From assembly GCF_015209595.1 (NCBI RefSeq), contig NZ_JADEYS010000003.1:124001-188000 (forward strand): a stretch of DNA of 64,000 nucleotides, read 5' to 3'. The notes under the pieces were generated by a model. The model was not told the DNA's origin. It saw nothing but the letters and a program-made list of their open reading frames with translations, and ran no database searches. This DNA comes from Pontibacterium sinense. GTDB taxonomy: Bacteria > Pseudomonadota > Gammaproteobacteria > Pseudomonadales > Balneatricaceae. The position numbers and the translations under genes are program-made. Shown piece by piece: positions 15,727 to 24,537 of the stretch; position 1 is the stretch's first letter; each line of letters opens with the position of its first letter.

Positions 15727-16986
15727 TTACGCGTGTGCGTAACCACCTTTGTTGTGAGCTTTAGCTTTGTAGAGGGCCTTATCTGCGTGTTCTATCAGGG
15801 ACTCTAAAGTGTCTTCCGGGGTAAGCTGGCTGATGCCGATTGAGCATCCGATACGCTCGTTATGTTGTTGCAGACGGTTGCGGATTCTTCGCGCTGTTTG
15901 GGTTGCACCCGCAAGTTGGCAATGCGGTAAAAATACCAGAAATTCATCCCCTCCCCAGCGGCCGGCAATGTCATCGTCGCGCACAATGTCATTGAGTGTC
16001 TGACCCACTTTACGCAGCACCGTATCACCAAACGGGTGACCGAATGTATCGTTGAGTTCCTTAAAGTGATCCAGATCGATCAGTAGCATGACCGCAGGAA
16101 TTTCATGGCGGTGGCAGTATCTAATTCTTTTTTTCATCAGTTCACTCAGGCCATGCCGGTTATAGACACTGGTGAGTGAGTCGAACAACGCCATTTCTGT
16201 CAGCTGGGCTTCCCGTTTCTGTAGTTGAGTGACCAGTTTATGTCGGGAGAGTACGCGGTCTATGCGTACCAGCAGTTCTTCTTCCGAGAAAGGTTTGCTG
16301 ACAAAGTCATCAGCGCCTAAATGAAATGCCAGTAGACGACGGGATGGATCATTAAAGCCGGTTAAGGCGATGACAGGCAGATCACTTATTGTGGTTCGAG
16401 TGTGGTGACGAATGTAGTGCAGCAGTTCCAGCCCCGTGTGTTTCTCGTCCAACAGAAGATCAGTAATGATCAGATCAAACTCTTTATATTCGAGCGCATC
16501 GATCGCGCCGGAATAGGTCATGTGCCATTCCACGGACATGCCTCGTTGTTGCAGCATGGTTGTGACAAGCTGGCCGTTGGTTGGACTGTCCTCTACCAGC
16601 AGTACGTTATCGTCAAATTGATAGCTGGTTCGGCGTAAAAGACGAATGATGCCATCAATGAGTTGATCGGGCTGGTGGCGATCAAGGACATCCGTAATGC
16701 CATGCCCCACCGCCTCTTTTACGAAATTAAAATCGTAGTCATAAGAGACGAGCATGACGGGTGTAAATTGATATTTGGGAAGAGAGCGGATGTGTTTCAG
16801 CAGGGGCAGATAGTCATCCGGTTGAATATAACGTGCCAGGGTAATCAGGTCGTATTGACTCGAATTCAGTGCTTTGAGTGTTTCGTATCCGTTGGAGCAG
16901 CTTGTTAACTCACAACCAATCGGTTGAAGTTGGCTTTTCAGCAGTTGGTGGAACGCGCGGTTGGGATCTACAGCAAGGATACGCAT
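15727..16986 (-). CDS. REC-REC-GGDEF diguanylate cyclase response regulator
   Basis: 419-residue cytoplasmic signalling protein. Residues 1-120 are a degenerate receiver: the position equivalent to the phosphorylated aspartate is alanine 51 (DLITLARYI). Residues 125-250 are a normal receiver with acidic VEDS, phospho-acceptor D176 (DLIITDLLLD), the threonine in IALTGF and the lysine in SKPF. A short linker leads to a GGDEF domain (about 265-419) with an intact GGDEF active site at 345-349 and an RDDD product-inhibition site at 336-339. It should make cyclic di-GMP under control of an unlinked histidine kinase. This is the tandem-receiver layout of PleD-like regulators. Confidence 0.9.
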   Translation of the reverse strand: MRILAVDPNRAFHQLLKSQLQPIGCELTSCSNGYETLKALNSSQYDLITLARYIQPDDYLPLLKHIRSLPKYQFTPVMLVSYDYDFNFVKEAVGHGITDVLDRHQPDQLIDGIIRLLRRTSYQFDDNVLLVEDSPTNGQLVTTMLQQRGMSVEWHMTYSGAIDALEYKEFDLIITDLLLDEKHTGLELLHYIRHHTRTTISDLPVIALTGFNDPSRRLLAFHLGADDFVSKPFSEEELLVRIDRVLSRHKLVTQLQKREAQLTEMALFDSLTSVYNRHGLSELMKKRIRYCHRHEIPAVMLLIDLDHFKELNDTFGHPFGDTVLRKVGQTLNDIVRDDDIAGRWGGDEFLVFLPHCQLAGATQTARRIRNRLQQHNERIGCSIGISQLTPEDTLESLIEHADKALYKAKAHNKGGYAHA

Positions 16987-17150
16987 TAACTCTGATTCCT
17001 GTTCTTATTATGGAAGGCCGTTCCTTCGTACTTTTCTGCGGATAGCTGCAAATAACACTGTGATTCACCCCGTTTGTAAAGGTGGCAGATATCCTCACTA
17101 CAGACTGCTTGTGTGCTTACCTCCGGGTATCCTCAAAGCCATGCCTGCCT

Positions 17151-17879
17151 TTAGGGCTTAGCTGAAGACTCTAAATAAGCGATCGATTCGATATAGATCT
17201 GATTGTCTGTGATTTTCCAGCGTATATCCAGATTGTGAAGTTTTACACCATACACCCGATCCGGGTCTTTCTTTTTGTATGCCGGACGTGGGTCGCAGCT
17301 CAGAATTTCACTGATCTGTTCGTCGAGCTTTTCTCCGGTGCGCTCTGTGTACTGACGACAGATTTCTAGTGCAGCGTCAGAATAGACAACGGGCAGGTCC
17401 AGCTTTTTAATCTGATCCGCGACGGAAAATTCAGCATCACTGATCACATCGGAATACGGTAGATAGGGTTTGATATCGAGTATCGGTGTACCGTCAAGCA
17501 GATCGGCACCGCGGACATCTAAACTGACTTTGTTTCCCTCTATACGTACGGCTTCTAACTTCACCGGTGAAAGTCCGACAGGGTTTGGACGAAAGGGTGA
17601 GCGCGTTGCAAAGACGCCCAGCTTTTTATTGCCTCCCAAACGTGGGGGGCGTACCAGTGGACTCCAGCCTTTATCCACACACTCACTGAAGACAAACACC
17701 AACCAGATATGGCTGCATTGCTCTAAACCTCGTACTGCGTCAGCCGAGCTGAACTCGGGCAGAAGCTCAATGGTTGAGACGATGCTATTTGCCAGACCTG
17801 GCTGACGAGGGATGCCAAACTTTTCTTTAAATGCACTGCGAACCACCGCGACAGGCTGCACGTTAAGGGACTCGATCAA
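17151..17879 (-). CDS. trmO: tRNA (adenine37-N6)-methyltransferase TrmO
   Basis: Methylates N6-threonylcarbamoyladenosine at position 37 of certain tRNAs. The N-terminal VirR/TsaA-type beta barrel carries FGIPRQPGL, HIWLVFVFSE, LGVFATRSPFRPNPVGLS and LLDGTPILDIKPYLPYSD, the core SAM-binding signatures. The C-terminal domain has DPRPAYKK and YGVKLHNLDIRW. The length (242) is typical of the proteobacterial form. Its first codon overlaps the end of the upstream 98-residue gene by four bases (ATGA), so the two are translationally coupled. Confidence 0.92.
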   Translation of the reverse strand: MIESLNVQPVAVVRSAFKEKFGIPRQPGLANSIVSTIELLPEFSSADAVRGLEQCSHIWLVFVFSECVDKGWSPLVRPPRLGGNKKLGVFATRSPFRPNPVGLSPVKLEAVRIEGNKVSLDVRGADLLDGTPILDIKPYLPYSDVISDAEFSVADQIKKLDLPVVYSDAALEICRQYTERTGEKLDEQISEILSCDPRPAYKKKDPDRVYGVKLHNLDIRWKITDNQIYIESIAYLESSAKP

Positions 17880-18172
17880 GCGTTATTCCCCGGATACAGC
17901 TGGCCTTTAATTTGAGCAGTGATGGCCAGACGTTCTTCATCAGTGAGTTTCAGGCTGTTCAGGCCTTTCTTCAGGCCCGCCAGAATGTCCAACTTTTGAT
18001 TGTCTTCGACATTCATTCCAATACGTGACAGTTCCAGGGACAGGATCATCGCGGTTTGTTCGGGCGTCTGTGCGTACTCAGGATTTTCATCGCGGACCTT
18101 GCAGGCATGGCCGATGAACTCTCGGGTTAACTGGCAGGCGCGGTCGGCTAGATTATCGGAAGAAATGGTCAT
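17876..18172 (-). CDS. Hypothetical 98-residue protein coupled to trmO
   Basis: Small soluble, helix-rich protein with no signal peptide or membrane segment. Cysteines occur at ACQLT and HACKV. I do not recognise the family. The coding case is good: it overlaps trmO by four bases in the classic ATGA manner, has normal codon use, and MTISSDNL is preceded by a purine-rich GAGAGG site on the minus strand. Position suggests coexpression with trmO. Confidence 0.65.
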   Translation of the reverse strand: MTISSDNLADRACQLTREFIGHACKVRDENPEYAQTPEQTAMILSLELSRIGMNVEDNQKLDILAGLKKGLNSLKLTDEERLAITAQIKGQLYPGNNA

Positions 18173-18217
18173 CGTTTGAGCCTCTCAAAACGAACTCTGA
18201 ATCGAATAGGGTTACGA

Positions 18218-18988
18218 TTATAACAAACCACTCAGACCGTCAAACAGCAGCTTAGTGCCTGCCAGCGTCAATAATCCGTAACAGATACGGTAGAACCAAC
18301 GATCATCGATGCGATGGTGGAGAAAACTGCCAAGATAGACGCCCAGTGGTGCCAAAGGTGCCAGCACAAGTGCAGTGAGCAGGGTGTCGCTGGTGAACTG
18401 TCCGAGCCAGAAATAGGGGACCAGTTTGATGTAGTTTACGGCGGTAAAAAAGATCACCGTGGTGCCCACAAAGGCAGATTTGTTCAGTTTCAGGGGTAAA
18501 AGGTAGATGTTTAATGGCGCGCCGCCTGCATGAACGCCAAAGCTGGTGAAGCCCCCGATAATGCCCCAGAATCCGCCACGCCAGACACTGGCTGGTTTAG
18601 CTTCATCACTCCCTTTGCCGCGTAGATGGTTGAGCACAAATGCCATGGCGACCAGACCGATCATCAGCTTGATCTGAGCTTCATTCAGGTAATGAAAGCT
18701 GAACGTTCCGATGATAATACCCAGCAGTGCGGCGGGCAGTAGAATGGAAAGGTGGGTCCAATCCGCATACTGGCGAAATCTTACCACCCCGAAGATATCC
18801 ATCAGACAGAGGATGGGTAACATGATCGCGGCAGCTTGAACGGGTGAGATCGCGAATGACATCATAGGTACCGCAATTAACCCAAGGCCGCCCCCGAAGC
18901 CTCCTTTAGATATTCCGGTAATCAACACAGCAGGGATGGCAAACAGGTAAAACAGAGGGAGATCAATCACATCAAGGGTTCCAGTCAA
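18218..18988 (-). CDS. Sulfite exporter TauE/SafE family permease
   Basis: 256-residue inner-membrane protein with about eight transmembrane segments. It shows the two-fold TauE repeat: GISKGGFGGGLGLIAVPMM in the first half and GGFTSFGVHAGGAPLNIYLL in the second. The family exports sulfite, sulfoacetate or related organosulfur anions, but many members have no known substrate. The start codon lies at the edge of the long terminator hairpin belonging to the upstream Spo0M gene. Confidence 0.88.
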   Translation of the reverse strand: MTGTLDVIDLPLFYLFAIPAVLITGISKGGFGGGLGLIAVPMMSFAISPVQAAAIMLPILCLMDIFGVVRFRQYADWTHLSILLPAALLGIIIGTFSFHYLNEAQIKLMIGLVAMAFVLNHLRGKGSDEAKPASVWRGGFWGIIGGFTSFGVHAGGAPLNIYLLPLKLNKSAFVGTTVIFFTAVNYIKLVPYFWLGQFTSDTLLTALVLAPLAPLGVYLGSFLHHRIDDRWFYRICYGLLTLAGTKLLFDGLSGLL

Positions 18989-19043
18989 AACAAAAAACTC
19001 TGAACACCGGTAAGTGATTGGTTCACTTATGATGTTCAGAGTT
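18987..19043 (-). terminator. Long terminator hairpin after the spo0M gene
   Basis: On the minus strand, outer arms AACTCTGAACA / TGTTCAGAGTT and inner arms ATAAGTGA / TCACTTAC (one wobble) form a two-part stem of about 19 bp, followed by TTTTTTGTTTT. The T-tract runs into the TauE start codon, so that gene's own signals must lie within the hairpin. Confidence 0.85.
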
Positions 19044-19077
19044 GTGACATAGCTAGTATAACGAGCGAGTTAGGTAT

Positions 19078-19821
19078 TTAGTTCAGGACCTGTTGCAGAT
19101 ACTGTTCGATTGCGTCCTGGCTAAGCTCGCTGTGTTCCAGCGTGACTGAGATAAAACCATCGCCACGGAAGCTGCGATCCAGTTCCATCAGTACATGGGT
19201 GCGGTTCGATTCAGGCACAAAGGAGACCTCGACCTCTTTAATACCAAACAAGCCGCCACTTTGTGGACGGAATTCCAGCTCTTGATAAGCACCGGCACTG
19301 GATGCAAAACCGTCACCCCGCAGGAAGCCTTTTTCAACGTCAGCACTGTTAAGGTAATAGCCGCAATTTTCCAGTGCGCCAACAAAGGCCCGCATAGCGT
19401 CGGTCGGAACAATGTTCAGTGGATCTTTGTCGCTGGCATCCAGCGCCATGTCGATCTCAAGACCGGTTGCCAGCCAAACCTGGCAGCGGTTGCTATTGCA
19501 GTGCAGTGCAGTAATGGGTGTTTCCTGATGCAGCATTGCTTCGAATGGCACAGAGATCGTCTCGCCCGGTTGCAGGGTCACTTTTTCCTGTACCAGCCAT
19601 TTCTGCAGTTTTATGTTTTCGTTGTGTTCACCATCATCGGTTTCGACTTCTGCGCGGGTGACCAAGGCCAGTTCGATACCTGAGATATCCTGTTCTACAT
19701 CACCCGCCGTAATCTCGATGGTGGCTCTGAATGGCTGGCCGGGCATTAACGTATCGGTTTCCAGCACGGTGTCTACTTTTGCGGCGCCAATCCCTACGCT
19801 GGCCAGTAATTTCTTAAACAT
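19078..19821 (-). CDS. Spo0M/SpoOM family arrestin-like protein
   Basis: 247-residue protein of the SpoOM family, named from Bacillus but widespread in non-sporulating bacteria. It starts FKKLLASVGIGAAKVDTVLE, followed by PGQPFRATIEITAG and the arrestin-like beta-sandwich pattern. The C-terminal part has LEFRPQSGGLFGIKEVEVSF and DRSFRGDGFISVTLEH. Its role in Gram-negatives is unknown, and a scaffold or cytoskeletal function has been proposed for the family. Four cysteines are present, including HCNSNRCQVW and ENCGYY. It is probably monocistronic given the strong terminator. Confidence 0.82.
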   Translation of the reverse strand: MFKKLLASVGIGAAKVDTVLETDTLMPGQPFRATIEITAGDVEQDISGIELALVTRAEVETDDGEHNENIKLQKWLVQEKVTLQPGETISVPFEAMLHQETPITALHCNSNRCQVWLATGLEIDMALDASDKDPLNIVPTDAMRAFVGALENCGYYLNSADVEKGFLRGDGFASSAGAYQELEFRPQSGGLFGIKEVEVSFVPESNRTHVLMELDRSFRGDGFISVTLEHSELSQDAIEQYLQQVLN

Positions 19822-19852
19822 CTACGAATTCCTTTATTCCATCTTTAAATCA

Positions 19853-20452
19853 CTAAACGTTTTCTAACACAGGCTTCAATACACTGCGATCACGCCATTT
19901 ATCTGCAGGTGGCTGGTAGGTTTTGAATGCCTGTAATATTTGATCGACCGAGTTTTCTACAACCAGCATACGGCTGTATTCCTCGCGGATGAACTGCTGA
20001 TTTTCTGCATGTTGGATAAATTCGAGCAGCTTATTGTAGAAGCCTGATACGTTATAGAGTGCACAGGGCTTGTGATGAACTCCCAGCTGCGCCCAGCACC
20101 AAACTTCGAATAGCTCTTCCAGTGTGCCGGTGCCACCGGGCATGGCAATAAATCCGTCGGCAAGTTCTGACATGATCGCCTTACGGTGGTGCATATCACG
20201 CACTTGTTTCAGCTCTGTCAGATGAGGGTGTGCCAGTTCTTTGTCGACAAGAACATCCGGCATCACGCCGATGACTTTGCCTCCGGCGTCCAGTGCGCCG
20301 TCAGCAGTTGCCCCCATCAGGCCAACCGAGGCTCCTCCGTAAACCAACTCGATCCCTTGTCTTGCCAGAGTCTGACCAAGATCATAAGCCGCCTGCATAT
20401 ATATCGATTCTGAGGGGCCTTCCGATGATCCACAATATACTGCTACTTTCAT
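19853..20452 (-). CDS. LOG-family nucleotide phosphoribohydrolase-like protein
   Basis: TIGR00730 (lysine decarboxylase-like, LONELY GUY) protein. Family motifs are VAVYCGSS at the start, LVYGGASVGLMGATAD, and the catalytic/binding PGGTGTLEELFE. Characterised relatives release ribose 5-phosphate from cytokinin or purine nucleotides. ATG 20452 (MKVAVYCGS) is chosen because homologues begin there; in-frame codons continue upstream to 20611 but do not resemble the family. That gives 199 residues. It is divergent from the NYN gene across a 254-base region. Confidence 0.85.
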   Translation of the reverse strand: MKVAVYCGSSEGPSESIYMQAAYDLGQTLARQGIELVYGGASVGLMGATADGALDAGGKVIGVMPDVLVDKELAHPHLTELKQVRDMHHRKAIMSELADGFIAMPGGTGTLEELFEVWCWAQLGVHHKPCALYNVSGFYNKLLEFIQHAENQQFIREEYSRMLVVENSVDQILQAFKTYQPPADKWRDRSVLKPVLENV

Positions 20453-20706
20453 AGATACTGCTCTATCCATCGATTCTATTCGTCCGTTCATAGTATCGAC
20501 TTCAGCTATAGGAGGATATGTCAGGCCGGAATAACATTGTTCCTTTATGTGTGAATGGGGGCGTTTAGTTGGATCAGCCCATATATTTTGATTAGGATGG
20601 ATGAGCGTCACTCATAGATCACCTCGCAGGTGATGAAGTGTCATCTGCTTGTATAGGGGTGGCGGGAAACAGCTGCCTAAATTATAGGATTCAACACCGT
20701 CTTATC
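20453..20706. other. Divergent intergenic region with two inverted repeats
   Basis: A non-coding stretch between the LOG and NYN genes. It contains ATGAG-CGTCA-CTCAT (20600-20614) directly followed by a perfect ATCACCT-CGC-AGGTGAT (20618-20634). Either could be an operator or a leader hairpin for the NYN gene. No clear promoter hexamers were picked. Confidence 0.35.
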
Positions 20707-21180
20707 ATGAACAAGATTGCGATCTTCGTTGACGTACAAAATATCTACTACACCACCCGTGAAACTTACGGGCGACAGTTTAACTACCATAAGCTGTGGC
20801 AACGCATTGGTTGTACTGGGGAGATCGTTTCTGCAACGGCCTATGCGATCGACCGGGGGGACAGTAGGCAGGAGAAGTTCCAGACTGCGCTAAAACATAT
20901 CGGTTTTGACGTAAAGCTCAAACCGTTTATCCAGCGCAGCGATGGCTCAGCGAAAGGTGACTGGGACGTGGGTATCACCATTGATGTAATGGACGCGGCC
21001 CGTGAGATCGATACGGTGGTGCTGCTCTCTGGCGACGGTGATTTTGATCTGCTGTTAAGAAAGATACGTCAGGATTTTGACGTTGATGCGATTGTTTATG
21101 GCGTCCCGGGACTTACTGCTAACTCACTGATCAACGAGGCAACGAGCTTTTACCCGATCGATCAGGATCTGCTGCTCTAA
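20707..21180 (+). CDS. NYN-domain (LabA/DUF88) putative ribonuclease
   Basis: 157-residue single NYN domain, a PIN-like nuclease fold. Acidic metal-binding positions are visible in IFVDVQN (D9), AKGDWDVGITID and LLSGDGDFDLLL. ATG 20707 (MNKIAIFVD) is the homologue-like start; an upstream in-frame ATG at 20638 would add an unrelated 23 residues. Family members are expected to cut RNA, but the target is not known. A zinc-ribbon gene follows 21 bases later, so the two may be cotranscribed. Confidence 0.82.
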   Translation: MNKIAIFVDVQNIYYTTRETYGRQFNYHKLWQRIGCTGEIVSATAYAIDRGDSRQEKFQTALKHIGFDVKLKPFIQRSDGSAKGDWDVGITIDVMDAAREIDTVVLLSGDGDFDLLLRKIRQDFDVDAIVYGVPGLTANSLINEATSFYPIDQDLLL

Positions 21181-21201
21181 ACTTCTAAGGCTCCCTTGCT
21201 T

Positions 21202-21453
21202 ATGGCCAAACCCAATCCGAAAGGCCCAACCAAAACCGTTGATATCTTTTGTGCCCGCTGCAAAACCAAACTGTACCGCTACCGCAAAGGGGGCAAAGGC
21301 GCTCTGGTAAAATGCTTCAAAGAGCGGATCAGCGAAGACTTTACGCAGGAGCCTTGTACCTGTCCCGGTTGTGATGCGGTATTTGCCCGCGAGATGCTTA
21401 TCCGGGGCGTGCCCGCGTATAAGATGATCGGCGGCAAAGTGACGATGAAGTGA
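21202..21453 (+). CDS. Small zinc-ribbon-like protein
   Basis: 83 residues, basic N-terminus (MAKPNPKGPTKTVD), then CARCKTKLYRYRKGGKG, with a second cysteine cluster PCTCPGCDAVFAR. The CxxC...CxCxxC spacing suggests one or two bound zinc ions and probably nucleic-acid contact. ATG 21202 is chosen; a TTG at 21196 would add only two residues. Its position right after the NYN nuclease suggests a joint RNA-related role (inference). It converges with comF, only six bases apart. Confidence 0.7.
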   Translation: MAKPNPKGPTKTVDIFCARCKTKLYRYRKGGKGALVKCFKERISEDFTQEPCTCPGCDAVFAREMLIRGVPAYKMIGGKVTMK

Positions 21454-21459
21454 TGTTGC

Positions 21460-22146
21460 CTATCGATCTTCTGCCGTGCGTACCAATACCCAGACATCAA
21501 TGACCTGTTGGGGGGACTGACGCAGGTGCTTGCAAATCTCCCGGACAGTTGTACCTGTAGTCATAACATCATCGATCAGGACGATATGCTGAGCTGAATA
21601 AGGACGGCACTCAAACGCCGCTTTCAGATTTTTCTGTCGGCTACTGCGATCCAATGACATCTGCTGAGCGGTCGCACGGGTTTTAGACAACAGGTCGCAT
21701 CTAACTGGAATGCCTAATTGCCTGCCTACACCTCTTGCCAGAATTTCAGCTTGGTTATAACCCCGCTCTCGCAGTCGACTGCGGTGTAATGGAACGGGTA
21801 TTAACACATCAGGCTGTGGCGCATTGGATAAGTGCCTTGCCATCAGCTCCGCCAATGCGGCCATGTAGACCGGTTTGTCGTGGTATTTGATCTGGGCGAT
21901 CAGTTGATTGACCGGAAACTGATAGTCAAATAACGCGGAAACAGATTGAAACGCGGGTGTCTTTGCAGAGCACTGTTGGCAGAGATGATCGTGTTCCTGT
22001 GGCAGGAAACAGCATGGACAGTGATGCTTGATCCATGGCAGATCCTTTACGCAGTCGCTGCATATTCCCTGAGTACGTTTTGTGCGTCCTTTACATAAAA
22101 CGCACTGGCTAAAAAATAGCCTGTAGTTATCTTGGTGTTTGTTCAT
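21460..22146 (-). CDS. ComF family phosphoribosyltransferase-like protein
   Basis: 228-residue protein with an N-terminal double zinc finger (CVLCKGR, CSDC, CPCCFLP and CQQC within residues 15-60) and a C-terminal PRTase fold. The substrate loop PVPLHRSRLRERGYNQAE and PRPP motif HIVLIDDVMTTGTT are intact. ComF proteins are needed for DNA uptake in competent bacteria, acting on incoming single-stranded DNA in the cytoplasm. Next to bioB, the classic gammaproteobacterial neighbour, in divergent orientation. Confidence 0.9.
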   Translation of the reverse strand: MNKHQDNYRLFFSQCVLCKGRTKRTQGICSDCVKDLPWIKHHCPCCFLPQEHDHLCQQCSAKTPAFQSVSALFDYQFPVNQLIAQIKYHDKPVYMAALAELMARHLSNAPQPDVLIPVPLHRSRLRERGYNQAEILARGVGRQLGIPVRCDLLSKTRATAQQMSLDRSSRQKNLKAAFECRPYSAQHIVLIDDVMTTGTTVREICKHLRQSPQQVIDVWVLVRTAEDR

Positions 22147-22149
22147 TGG

Positions 22150-22177
22150 TTGACAGTTCCTTCTGTCCCTATATCAT
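22150..22177 (+). promoter_or_regulatory. bioB promoter with embedded inverted repeat
   Basis: A perfect -35 TTGACA (22150-22155) and TATCAT (22172-22177) are 16 bases apart. The spacer holds GACAG-TTCCTT-CTGTC (22152-22167), an inverted repeat that could be a repressor site. GGTTGACAG overlapping the -35 resembles one half of a BirA operator, but the other half is not convincing. Confidence 0.6.
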
Positions 22178-22247
22178 TAGTCCATAGTGAGTGTGCGGGT
22201 CTATTTCTATCCGCATATTGAAGGATTTTCGAGGGGAAACAGAAACG

Positions 22248-23291
22248 ATGCAAGAGCAAGCACCTATCCGTCATGAGTGGTCAGAAGAAGAGGTTCGTGC
22301 CCTGTTTGCACTGCCGTTTAATGACCTGATGTTTCAGGCGCAAACTGTGCACCGTCAGAACTTCGATCCCAATGAAGTGCAGGTGAGTACACTGTTGTCG
22401 ATCAAAACCGGTGCCTGCCCGGAAGATTGTAAATACTGCCCACAGAGTGGCCACTACAACACCGGTCTGGAAAAAGAACGCCTGATGCAGGTGGAAAAGG
22501 TGTTGGAGAAGGCGCGTAAAGCGAAAGAGACCGGTTCTACCCGTTTCTGTATGGGCGCTGCCTGGAAACATCCTGCCGATAAAGATATGCCGTATGTTGT
22601 TGATATGGTGAAGCAGGTGAAGGCTCTGGGGCTGGAAACCTGCATGACACTGGGCATGCTGGATGAAGATAAAGCTGAGCAGCTAGCTGATGCGGGTCTG
22701 GATTATTACAACCACAATCTGGATACCTCACCTGAGTTTTACGACAAGATTATCACCACCCGTACCTATCAGGATCGTCTGGATACCCTGCACAACGTGC
22801 GTGAATCCGGTATGAAAATCTGCAGTGGCGGTATTCTGGGTATGGGTGAAACAGCGACCGACCGCATCGGTTTGTTGCGTCAGTTGGCTAATATGCCGGT
22901 ACCGCCGGAAAGTGTGCCTATCAATATGTTGGTGAAGGTTGCAGGTACGCCGCTGGAAAATGCCGATGATCTGGACAATCTGGACTTCCTGCGTACTATC
23001 GCTGTTGCACGTATCATGATGCCAGCGTCTCACGTACGTTTGTCTGCAGGCCGTGAAGCGATGAGCGATGAAATGCAGGCGATGGCGTTTATGGCTGGTG
23101 CGAACTCCATCTTTTACGGTGAGTGTCTGCTGACCACGCCAAACCCTGAAACACATCGTGACCTTCAGCTGTTTAAGCGTCTGGGCATTAACCCGGAACA
23201 GCGTATCTCTGAGAACGACGAAACACAGCAGCAGGTGATTATGAAAGATCTGCAGAAGCAGCAGGACAGCTCACACTTCTACGAAGCCTGA
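22248..23291 (+). CDS. bioB: Biotin synthase
   Basis: Radical-SAM enzyme inserting sulfur into dethiobiotin, the last step of biotin synthesis. The 4Fe-4S ligands CPEDCKYC are cysteines 57, 61 and 64. Other family segments are [36 protein letters not shown] and [13 protein letters not shown] (arginine ligand of the 2Fe-2S cluster). The 347-residue protein starts at ATG 22248 with GAGGGG upstream; earlier in-frame codons are leader. It heads the bioBFHCD operon. Confidence 0.97.
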   Translation: MQEQAPIRHEWSEEEVRALFALPFNDLMFQAQTVHRQNFDPNEVQVSTLLSIKTGACPEDCKYCPQSGHYNTGLEKERLMQVEKVLEKARKAKETGSTRFCMGAAWKHPADKDMPYVVDMVKQVKALGLETCMTLGMLDEDKAEQLADAGLDYYNHNLDTSPEFYDKIITTRTYQDRLDTLHNVRESGMKICSGGILGMGETATDRIGLLRQLANMPVPPESVPINMLVKVAGTPLENADDLDNLDFLRTIAVARIMMPASHVRLSAGREAMSDEMQAMAFMAGANSIFYGECLLTTPNPETHRDLQLFKRLGINPEQRISENDETQQQVIMKDLQKQQDSSHFYEA

Positions 23292-23342
23292 TCACCTCCT
23301 GATCATATTTACGCAGGTTCTCCTTTAATGAGAGAGCCTGCG
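23289..23342 (+). repeat. Two intercistronic stem-loops bioB-bioF
   Basis: TGATCA-CCTCC-TGATCA (23289-23305) overlaps the bioB stop, and an 11-bp stem CGCAGGTTCTC / GAGAGCCTGCG (23312-23342) follows. There is no T-run, so mRNA processing or stabilisation of the bioB part is more likely than termination. Confidence 0.5.
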
Positions 23343-23370
23343 CACCTTCCTCTGTTGATCGGATCTGCTT

Positions 23371-24537
23371 ATGTCATTTGATCAGTTACGGGATGAACTG
23401 ACCGCCCGTAAATCCCAATCCCTTTATCGTCAGCGACGTATGCTGGAAAGCCCTCAGGCCCCTGAAGTACAGGTGGACGGCAAGCGTTATCTGGCGTTCT
23501 GCTCTAACGACTATCTTGGTCTGGCCAACCACCCGGATGTTATTCAGGCGCTGAAACAGGGCGCTGATCAGTACGGTGTGGGGGGCGGCGCGTCTCATCT
23601 GGTGAACGGTCATAGTCTGGCACACCATGAGTTGGAAGAAGCGCTGGCCGAATTTACGGGGCGTCCGCGTGCGCTGCTGTTTTCCACGGGTTACATGGCT
23701 AACCTCGGCGCAGTGAATGCCTTGCTGGATAAGCGTGATGCGGTATTTGAAGATCGTATCAACCACGCCTCGTTGCTGGATGCGGGACTGCTGAGCGGGG
23801 CTCGTTTTCAGCGTTACCTGCATAACGATGCACAAAGCCTGACCCAGCGTCTTGAGCGCAGTGATGCCCGTCGTAAGTTGGTTGTCACCGACGGCGTATT
23901 CAGTATGGACGGAGATATTGCCGATCTGCCTGAGTTGTGTAAAAGCGCTAAAGCCCAGAATGCCTGGGTGATGGTGGATGATGCGCATGGCTTCGGCTGT
24001 GTCGGCAAAGGTGGTCGGGGCTGTGTTGAGCATTTTGATCTCGGGCAAGATGACGTTCAGGTGTTAGTCGGTACCTTGGGTAAAGCCTTCGGCACGGCTG
24101 GGGCCTTTGTTGCCGGTAGCGAAGAGCTGATCGAAACCTTGGTACAGCACGCACGGACCTATATTTACACCACCAGTATGCCGCCAGCCGTAGCGATGGC
24201 GACACTGGCGAGCCTGAAGATCCTGCGCGACGAAGAGTGGCGTCGGGATAAACTGGCTGCACTGATCAATCAGTTCCGTGACGGTTGTGAGCAACTGGGG
24301 TTGGAATTGATGGATTCACCGACACCGATACAGCCGATTATGGTTGGGGATTCCGCTGAAGCGATGCGCATGAGTGCCGCGATTGAAGCTGAAGGCATTT
24401 TTATCGGTGCAATTCGTCCACCGACTGTACCGCAGGGCAGTGCCCGGCTGCGTGTGACGTTCAGTGCAACCCATACCGAAGCGCAGGTGACACGCTTGCT
24501 GGATGTACTTGAAAAAGTGAGTCAGAAACGTGATTAA
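23371..24537 (+). CDS. bioF: 8-amino-7-oxononanoate synthase
   Basis: PLP enzyme condensing pimeloyl-ACP with alanine to give KAPA. Segments [44 protein letters not shown] and [10 protein letters not shown] are typical of the alpha-oxoamine synthase family. The PLP lysine is K238 in [11 protein letters not shown]. The length, 388 residues, matches the usual BioF. Its last codons overlap the GTG start of bioH by eight bases. Confidence 0.96.
   Translation: MSFDQLRDELTARKSQSLYRQRRMLESPQAPEVQVDGKRYLAFCSNDYLGLANHPDVIQALKQGADQYGVGGGASHLVNGHSLAHHELEEALAEFTGRPRALLFSTGYMANLGAVNALLDKRDAVFEDRINHASLLDAGLLSGARFQRYLHNDAQSLTQRLERSDARRKLVVTDGVFSMDGDIADLPELCKSAKAQNAWVMVDDAHGFGCVGKGGRGCVEHFDLGQDDVQVLVGTLGKAFGTAGAFVAGSEELIETLVQHARTYIYTTSMPPAVAMATLASLKILRDEEWRRDKLAALINQFRDGCEQLGLELMDSPTPIQPIMVGDSAEAMRMSAAIEAEGIFIGAIRPPTVPQGSARLRVTFSATHTEAQVTRLLDVLEKVSQKRD

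Noticed and set aside
17671-17679. TTATCCACA DnaA box
   Set aside because: It lies inside trmO. With about 0.5 matches expected by chance in 64 kb on two strands, a single coding match is not informative.
22123-22156. Complete BirA operator upstream of bioB
   Set aside because: Only the right half GGTTGACAG is credible; the left half at the expected distance (about CTGTAGTTA) matches poorly.
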